Below are positions 55,328 to 61,469 of a DNA stretch of 64,000 bases, piece by piece. Source of the stretch: a virus; the IMG/VR virus record IMGVR_UViG_3300042868_009486, positions 1 through 64,000 of that record. One strand, 5' to 3'. The notes under the pieces are model-generated. The model was not told the origin of the DNA, did no database searches, and saw only the letters and a list, made by a program, of their open reading frames with translations. Every line of letters starts with the position of its first letter. The first letter of the stretch is position 1. The position numbers and the translations under genes were made by a program.

Positions 55328-55948
55328 ATGAAAAGTCTATTAGTTTTTTTATCTTTTTTTATTTACACTTTTGGTTATACACAAACAACTATTTTTTCAG
55401 ATAGTGTTGAGTTTTATTTTTTAAAATATCTGAACGAACACAGAAAGACTTTGTATGGTGACTCTGTTGTTGATTTAACAATAAATAAAAATGCAAGTCT
55501 TGCGTGTGAGCATCATAACAATTATTTGTTTGATATGGTTTGGGTAAATAAACCACAAAATCAAGATAAGTCTTTCAAACAAGAAAAGTATTTTATTAGT
55601 CACGGGGAACCACAAAAAAGCACCACTAGTGACGGATCAACTTTTGAATACAAGGGTAAAACACAGTTAATTCCAAACTTTGCAGATAGAATCAGATACT
55701 ACAATACGAATAAAGACTTTGGACCTATTGGTGAGGTAATAAATAGTGGAGGGGTTAGACCATCTAATGAGGTTCAGGCAAAAAAAGTTTTAGAGTCTTT
55801 TTTAAATTCTCCACCACACAAAAAGATTTTGGAAGATAGAGACTACAAGTATATTGCCATTGATGTGATGATTAAGGGTTCTATGGTATCTACAGTTGTT
55901 GTGACAGGAACAGGACCTAATGAAGGATTAAAATTTAACGGACACTAA
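55328..55948 (+). CDS. Exported CAP-superfamily (SCP/PR-1-like) protein
   Basis: 206 aa. Signal peptide MKSLLVFLSFFIYTFGYTQ. The CAP pattern follows: FLKYLNEHRKTLYGDSVVD at the start, NASLACEHHNNYL, ISHGEPQ, IGEVINSGG (the conserved GEN-like block) and VLESFLNSPPHKKILEDRD (the W/F..SPPH..I motif), then paired beta strands. CAP proteins bind lipids or are secreted effectors, and bacterial roles vary. Untagged, host-type promoter, own terminator. Confidence 0.8.
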   Translation: MKSLLVFLSFFIYTFGYTQTTIFSDSVEFYFLKYLNEHRKTLYGDSVVDLTINKNASLACEHHNNYLFDMVWVNKPQNQDKSFKQEKYFISHGEPQKSTTSDGSTFEYKGKTQLIPNFADRIRYYNTNKDFGPIGEVINSGGVRPSNEVQAKKVLESFLNSPPHKKILEDRDYKYIAIDVMIKGSMVSTVVVTGTGPNEGLKFNGH

Positions 55949-55952
55949 TTTT

Positions 55953-55988
55953 AACAAAACCTGATCATACGATTGGGTTTTGTTTTTA
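55953..55988 (+). terminator. Rho-independent terminator
   Basis: AACAAAACC (55953-55961) / GGTTTTGTT (55976-55984), then T run. Confidence 0.85.
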
Positions 55989-56004
55989 TATACTATTTAT
56001 AGAT

Positions 56005-56688
56005 ATGAAAAAAGGATTAAACCCTAAACTTGACACCGGTGATAAAATCATTCTTGTCCATATGGATGGGGAGGATGTTGGTCCCGGAACTAAAGGTGAA
56101 GTTATAAAAGTAGAAAAAATACCTTCTTTCGGTGGTTCCGTTGATTACCAATACCGAGTGAATTGGTTTGATAATGATGGTAAAGTAATCAGTACTCTTT
56201 CATTATTACCCGATGTTGATGGGTGGTTAATGGATGAAGAAGAAAAAAAGGAAGACATACAAGAAATTAATTTTAAAAATCTTGATGACCTAATGGCTAA
56301 AGGTGATTTTTTAGCATGTTTTTCAACAAGAGATTTAGATGAGATATATAAGTTTTTGGAGCTTGAAAGAAGAATCGGTTCACACAATATGGCTACGGAA
56401 GGTGGTAAGTTTTTATTAATGGGTCCTGACTATATAAAAGATTTTTTCAAATTACAAAGTTACCACAGAACTCCTGATGAAGATAAGCAGATACTTATAG
56501 ATAAACTTGTTGGTCGATCCCAAGACATTTATGATTTGTTTGTAAGGGCATCCTTAAAATATCTTGAGAAAAAAAACGAAGAAATAAGTATTCCGAGGGT
56601 TCAAAGAACTATGGGTCGTTTGGCAACAACGGCTAAACAATTTTGGATGTTTGGAGGTAATAAATTTTTAAATAAAGAAATAGAATGA
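56005..56688 (+). CDS. DUF4314-like N-terminus plus helical domain
   Basis: 227 aa. Residues 8-75 (KLDTGDKIILVHMDGEDVG ... GTKGEVIKVEKIPSFGG ... VNWFDNDGKVISTLSLLP) match the small SH3/KOW-like DUF4314 barrel. The rest is helical and contains FLACFSTRDLDEIYKFLEL. Late-type box 55994-56000, four nt before the ATG, but no tag. Coupled to 56685 by ATGA. Confidence 0.65.
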   Translation: MKKGLNPKLDTGDKIILVHMDGEDVGPGTKGEVIKVEKIPSFGGSVDYQYRVNWFDNDGKVISTLSLLPDVDGWLMDEEEKKEDIQEINFKNLDDLMAKGDFLACFSTRDLDEIYKFLELERRIGSHNMATEGGKFLLMGPDYIKDFFKLQSYHRTPDEDKQILIDKLVGRSQDIYDLFVRASLKYLEKKNEEISIPRVQRTMGRLATTAKQFWMFGGNKFLNKEIE

Positions 56689-57179
56689 GAGGATATTCAA
56701 TAATGTCTAATGATGAAAGACAAGAAATATTAAAAAAACACAGTGAATTATATAATGGTTATGCGGTAGGTAATATTCCATCTAATATGACTCCATTGAG
56801 GGTTTACGACGCCACTGGTGATAAAGAAGGAATTACTGTTAATTCTAGAGGTGAGGTTGGGAACTACAGAAATCATAATATTAATGAGATTACAGCAAAA
56901 CCACTCAACTATGATGAGATTACACCGGCGTATGACTTTGACTCTAAAGGTCCACAACAATCTATGACACAAATGGGTATGGGTAAAAGACCTTATGATT
57001 TTGAATCAAAGGGACCTTCGGATGTTTATGAATATGAAGTGGAGGAAGAAGTTTACGAAGAATCTAATTTAGATGATTTACTTAATAAGGATGAAGATTT
57101 ACAACAACAAAGAGATCAAATTGAGGAGAATGTATATAAATCATTAGATATGTTCAAAAGATTTCAAAAATACAATTAA
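56685..57179 (+). CDS. Acidic protein with YDF(D/E)SKGP repeats
   Basis: 164 aa (start 56685, or 56703 giving MSNDERQEILKKH, which looks more like a tag). Two copies of a short motif (YDFDSKGPQQ and YDFESKGPSD) lie at about 84 and 104, followed by a highly acidic stretch and a helical C-terminus. Likely disordered. Scaffold or docking role possible. Confidence 0.6.
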   Translation: MRGYSIMSNDERQEILKKHSELYNGYAVGNIPSNMTPLRVYDATGDKEGITVNSRGEVGNYRNHNINEITAKPLNYDEITPAYDFDSKGPQQSMTQMGMGKRPYDFESKGPSDVYEYEVEEEVYEESNLDDLLNKDEDLQQQRDQIEENVYKSLDMFKRFQKYN

Positions 57180-57484
57180 TGGAAGTAATTGAAGTTATAT
57201 CACATTATGTTGACAAAACTCAAAATATAATAAACATTGAGTTTAGGTTATTAGGCGACTCTGAAGATAATGTAAGAGAAGATATTATCGAATATTCTTT
57301 TTTTGAAGAGTTTGGTTTTGACAACAGTAAAGACTTTGATATTTTTGAATCAATAATCGACGAGGAGGACGAATGGGATAATGATGAATATGATTATATT
57401 AATAACGAAGATGACTTATTGACATTTTTGAATGAATATTATGTTGTGTATCCCGACAAACTACCTAAAACACAAATCAAATGA
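57179..57484 (+). CDS. Small acidic protein
   Basis: 101 aa, with an extremely acidic middle (IIDEEDEWDNDEYDYINNED). No tag. TAATG and ATGA junctions join it to its neighbours. Confidence 0.6.
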   Translation: MEVIEVISHYVDKTQNIINIEFRLLGDSEDNVREDIIEYSFFEEFGFDNSKDFDIFESIIDEEDEWDNDEYDYINNEDDLLTFLNEYYVVYPDKLPKTQIK

Positions 57485-58818
57485 AAAAGATTTTTAATTT
57501 ACAAGAGGATTTTGTTAACGAACCAAATGTTGCAGTAATCGGTGATGAAATTGCCTACTTGTTGGATAATTCAGATTTATTTAGACCAATAGACCTTATA
57601 GATCCAAACATCGATGTCAATCTATTATTGATGCAACTTACTAGACAAGAACCATATCCATTTGTTGATACTTTGTTTTTTTCTGTTGGGTCAAACGATT
57701 TATTTGACCCAAATACGAGCATATCGGCATTAGTTAATGAACTTTCAAGAGTATTTCCTAATGCTGAACTTTATTTGATGAAAGGATATATTGATATCGA
57801 TGAATATGACTTTGATGACGAACAATGGGACAAAATTGGTGATGATGAAATCATATTTCATCAGATGTTAGAAAAAGACAAAGTAAATGTTGTCGGTAAC
57901 TACTTTTCTTTTGGGGATGAGGTACTTTCAAAGGGTAGTAAAGTTATAAGAAACCTAAGAGGGGTTGTTGATAATTTTATTAACGATGGTGGATTTGAAT
58001 TTGAAAATGAAGATCAAAAAGAAATTTTACAGAAAAACCAAAACCTTAATATTAATGACGAAACAGATTACGACACGATATATGAGTTTTTAGATAACTT
58101 CGATTTAATTGTTAAATCAAAAAATAGTTACAGTATTGATGACAGGTTTAGTGATATTGATGATGTTAGGATTATTAAAATAGCATTATCATTCTTAGGG
58201 TATGGGGACTTGACCGAAAATGGGTTTTACGATGAAGAAACAGAAAAGGCGGTAAAAAAGTTCCAAATGGATAATACAATTCAACCAACAGGTATATCTG
58301 ATAATGACACTTTAGAGGAATTAATTTATGAATTAAGAGTTCATGGATTTGATGAGGATGACTTGAGTAAGTTTTTAAGTAAAATATTAAAAGATGTTGA
58401 ACCTGAAGATGAATTCGAGATGATTAACAGGTCCGTTTCGGATTTCAAACAAGAAATGTCTAATATTGGCGTACAACTAAAGGGTGGTGGTGCAGATATA
58501 GATAGTGGAGGAAATGTTGATCCTAAGTTTTTAGGTATTGTAACATCACTATTTCAGGAATTTAAAAAAATGGTTCCTAACGCAAATTTAGTTGTGACAT
58601 CTGGAAATGATAAATTCCATCATGGATTAAATTATACTAGTCTACACTCTATGGGTAAGGCTTTAGATGTTACTTTGGATGGGGGTTATCATCGCCAATT
58701 TATAAATCTATTGAATAATTATAAAGGTCAATATTCTGGATTCGGTTATATTGACGAATATAATGACCCCTCGGATGCTTCCACAGGTCCTCACTTCCAT
58801 TTACAATACAAAGGATAA
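57481..58818 (+). CDS. SGNH-like + peptidoglycan-binding + M15-type peptidase
   Basis: 445 aa. The leader MKKIFNLQED is short and tag-like. Residues 20-100 (VAVIGDEIAYLLDNS, FFSVGSNDLFDPN) resemble a degenerate SGNH/GDSL hydrolase without a clear Ser-His pair. Residues 220-285 form a PG_binding_1 domain (IKIALSFLGYGDLTENGFY ... KAVKKFQMDN). The C-terminal 90 residues follow the M15 (VanY-type, zinc D,D-carboxypeptidase) pattern: SLHSMGKALDVTL (HxxGxAxD) and GPHFHLQYKG (HxH). Predicted virion-associated wall-cleaving enzyme. Confidence 0.7.
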   Translation: MKKIFNLQEDFVNEPNVAVIGDEIAYLLDNSDLFRPIDLIDPNIDVNLLLMQLTRQEPYPFVDTLFFSVGSNDLFDPNTSISALVNELSRVFPNAELYLMKGYIDIDEYDFDDEQWDKIGDDEIIFHQMLEKDKVNVVGNYFSFGDEVLSKGSKVIRNLRGVVDNFINDGGFEFENEDQKEILQKNQNLNINDETDYDTIYEFLDNFDLIVKSKNSYSIDDRFSDIDDVRIIKIALSFLGYGDLTENGFYDEETEKAVKKFQMDNTIQPTGISDNDTLEELIYELRVHGFDEDDLSKFLSKILKDVEPEDEFEMINRSVSDFKQEMSNIGVQLKGGGADIDSGGNVDPKFLGIVTSLFQEFKKMVPNANLVVTSGNDKFHHGLNYTSLHSMGKALDVTLDGGYHRQFINLLNNYKGQYSGFGYIDEYNDPSDASTGPHFHLQYKG

Positions 58819-58855
58819 ATCTTATTTTTCTTATTGTTAAAGTATTTATTAGTAA

Positions 58856-59305
58856 ATGAAAAATTTACAAGAGAGCATATCACGCATCAAAAATTTGATG
58901 AATATCTTAGAAGGATCAACGGAGTTTACAAAAGATCCGTATGGTGACTATGCGGACGACCAAGACCCAAGACAAACAGGACCATCACAATATGGTGTAA
59001 ATCCAGAAATGGACAAAGAAATGGATAGTTATGATTCTGATGGGATGGGTGAAGGTGAAATCAAAGAAGAGGGTGAAGAAACTGCAACTACAACAGATAC
59101 TACCACAGATACCACTACTGATACCGCATCTTCAGGGGGAGGTACTGTAAGTAAGTGGGAAAGTGGAGTCAATAGATCTAAGGGAAACCCTGTCGGGAAC
59201 ACTGTTTGGGATAGTGGGAGAACTAAAGGTCCGACTTACCAAGGTACGGGTTATAAATGGACTTCAGGAAGAGGTTACGGACCAACAGGAAAATACGCAT
59301 CATGA
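58856..59305 (+). CDS. Tagged low-complexity protein
   Basis: 149 aa. Tag MKNLQESISRIKNLMNILE then GS. The remainder is Asp/Glu-, Thr- and Gly-rich (TTTDTTTDTTTDTASSGGG, GPTGKYAS at the end) and probably disordered. Late-type box 58843-58849 six nt upstream. ATGA overlap with the large gene that follows. Confidence 0.65.
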   Translation: MKNLQESISRIKNLMNILEGSTEFTKDPYGDYADDQDPRQTGPSQYGVNPEMDKEMDSYDSDGMGEGEIKEEGEETATTTDTTTDTTTDTASSGGGTVSKWESGVNRSKGNPVGNTVWDSGRTKGPTYQGTGYKWTSGRGYGPTGKYAS

Positions 59306-61428
59306 TGGACAAAGATTTATCACTAAATATTGAACTACTTAGACAATTATCATTAATCAATTTTGATAGATCTAAGACTTTAATGGAACAAACCGTTAAA
59401 AGTGATAGATTAGGTTCAGAAGGGCAGTTCCAACCATTAATTGATACTAACAGACCATCTAAAGACACGACAGTTGCATATAGAGTTTTTGAAAAAATTA
59501 AAAAAGAAATAAACAAAGATTCATACTGGGTTGAGTTTTGGAAATGGGGTACAGATGAGGACGGATTACTAGAATCATTAAAAACCTTAAAAAACAAAAA
59601 TCAGTATGACATACTTTTAAAATTAATACACAAAAATTTTCCCGAATCGGTAGGGTTAACAATAATTCAGTTTTTACAACAACAAGAGTTTAGTGTTGCC
59701 CAAGACCCATTTTTTCAAGAACTTAATAGGGATGTTAATATGGCTTCTGAAATACAATATCAGAAAAATGACAAATGGTTAATACAATATCAAAATATTC
59801 TTCAAAAATTTAATCCATATGAAAAATATTCTTATGAATCAGTTTTTGACCCATCCACAACAATAGCCAAACAAATGATACCTCCATATACAAGAGAACT
59901 TTTACATGTTGTGTTACCCGTATCTGCGGTATTAGTTGCAATAGCGACGGGTGGTATTGGAACTAGTTTAGGTTATGGATTAGTAGAGTTTTCACTCGAA
60001 TTATTAGATGCTGCTATTTATGCCACGGTAGATGGTGATATATATATGGCAGGATTAGGTATGGTATTTGCTTTAGTGCCTGGTTTTACTCTTTTGGCAA
60101 AATACCTAAAGAATATGGGCATACCTAAGTTCAAAAAGTTTTTAGAAAAGTTAGGTTTATGGAAAGCAGGAAAGATCGGTTCCGAATCGTTAAGTTCACA
60201 AGAAAGACAAGCTTTAAATGAATTTATTGAGAATCAAGACTATTATGTAAAATTGGCACTTAAAACTGCCATGAAAAATGTAGTAACCAAAACACTAATG
60301 ACTCTAACTAAAAATGTAGAAAAGTTTTTAGAATTTTTACTATACTTAGTAAAAAAATCTTTGTTACCTGCAAATTTTTTAACACAAGCAGGTCTTGTAA
60401 TGGGAGGTGGTTTTATGACATGGGACGCAATCGCAAGTGGTCTTGGAGTTTGTAGGTCGTTTAGTCTACAAGACCTTGAAGGTTCAGAAAATAAAATATT
60501 ATCTCTCTTAGGTAAAATTGGCGGAGCAACACAAAGATTTGCTGAAAGATGCGATACAGAAGAGAAAGAAAAACTAATTGATGACATAGAGAAACAACTT
60601 AGTACTTTAAAGGATATTGTTGTCATGTCATTGGAACAAATAATAAAATCTAATCTTACATTTAGTGAGAAAAATTTTAAGAATACTTTTATGTATGAAG
60701 TTGTTTTTATTCAGTATGTTCTAAAAAAACTAGGTATTAAAAGTGATCAAAAAGTTGCTAGCTATAGCTACGATAGTAAAAATATGATTTTGAACTTTCA
60801 GAATGCTGAAGAAATAAGTAGTGTCAAAGTGTATAGTGTTTACGGTAGAGAAATGGCATCAAAAAATAATGATGAAAAAACTAACATACTTGTTGACATG
60901 TCTAAATTACAAGAAGGGGTATATATAGTTAATATTACATTATCGGACGATACAAAACGAAACTTCAAAATATTTTCTTTGAAAAAGTCGTCTCCCGCAT
61001 ATAATTTGGGTGCCGTTAATTCATCATTCAAATGGGGATATTATGATAAATACACTGAAAATGTAATTAAAAAATATCAAAAAAATAGAGGATTGAATCC
61101 TGACGGTGTTTGTGGAAATGATACATTAGAATCATTATTGGAAGACTCCAAAAAATTTGACAAAATAAATAATTACGGTAATATTTCTTTAGATTCAAAA
61201 TCAATAAAATTAGCTATAGAACAAGCGAGTTCTCAAATCGAAAAAAATCAACTTGAGTGGGAAAAGAAGAATGAAAGTCAAGTCACTAAAGAAGAAGTAC
61301 AGGAGGAATTAAACAAACAAAAAGGAAAAAAAATAAAAGAAATTACCGATGATTTAAATGACCTCGAGTTTGATGAAAATATGTTAAATATGGTAAGTAA
61401 AAAATCAGACACCTTGATAAAGAACTGA
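59302..61428 (+). CDS. Large tagged membrane protein with internal T9SS-tail-like and PG-binding domains
   Basis: 708 aa from ATG 59302 (59305 also possible). The leader SLNIELLRQLSLINFDRSK then TLMEQ is a tag ending in MEQ. A helical region follows, then hydrophobic segments around 208-290 (VVLPVSAVLVAIATGGIGT, MAGLGMVFALVPGFTLLAK), more helices, a module at ~490-570 resembling Por_Secre_tail (SSVKVYSVYGREMASK, KLQEGVYIVNITLSDDTKR), a PG_binding_1 domain at ~585-625 (YTENVIKKYQKNRGLNPDG) and a charged helical end. An injection or tail-channel role would suit membrane spans plus wall binding. This is inference. Confidence 0.65.
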   Translation: MMDKDLSLNIELLRQLSLINFDRSKTLMEQTVKSDRLGSEGQFQPLIDTNRPSKDTTVAYRVFEKIKKEINKDSYWVEFWKWGTDEDGLLESLKTLKNKNQYDILLKLIHKNFPESVGLTIIQFLQQQEFSVAQDPFFQELNRDVNMASEIQYQKNDKWLIQYQNILQKFNPYEKYSYESVFDPSTTIAKQMIPPYTRELLHVVLPVSAVLVAIATGGIGTSLGYGLVEFSLELLDAAIYATVDGDIYMAGLGMVFALVPGFTLLAKYLKNMGIPKFKKFLEKLGLWKAGKIGSESLSSQERQALNEFIENQDYYVKLALKTAMKNVVTKTLMTLTKNVEKFLEFLLYLVKKSLLPANFLTQAGLVMGGGFMTWDAIASGLGVCRSFSLQDLEGSENKILSLLGKIGGATQRFAERCDTEEKEKLIDDIEKQLSTLKDIVVMSLEQIIKSNLTFSEKNFKNTFMYEVVFIQYVLKKLGIKSDQKVASYSYDSKNMILNFQNAEEISSVKVYSVYGREMASKNNDEKTNILVDMSKLQEGVYIVNITLSDDTKRNFKIFSLKKSSPAYNLGAVNSSFKWGYYDKYTENVIKKYQKNRGLNPDGVCGNDTLESLLEDSKKFDKINNYGNISLDSKSIKLAIEQASSQIEKNQLEWEKKNESQVTKEEVQEELNKQKGKKIKEITDDLNDLEFDENMLNMVSKKSDTLIKN

Positions 61429-61469
61429 TAAACTATATTATTTAAATAATTAGGGTATATTTATATAAA

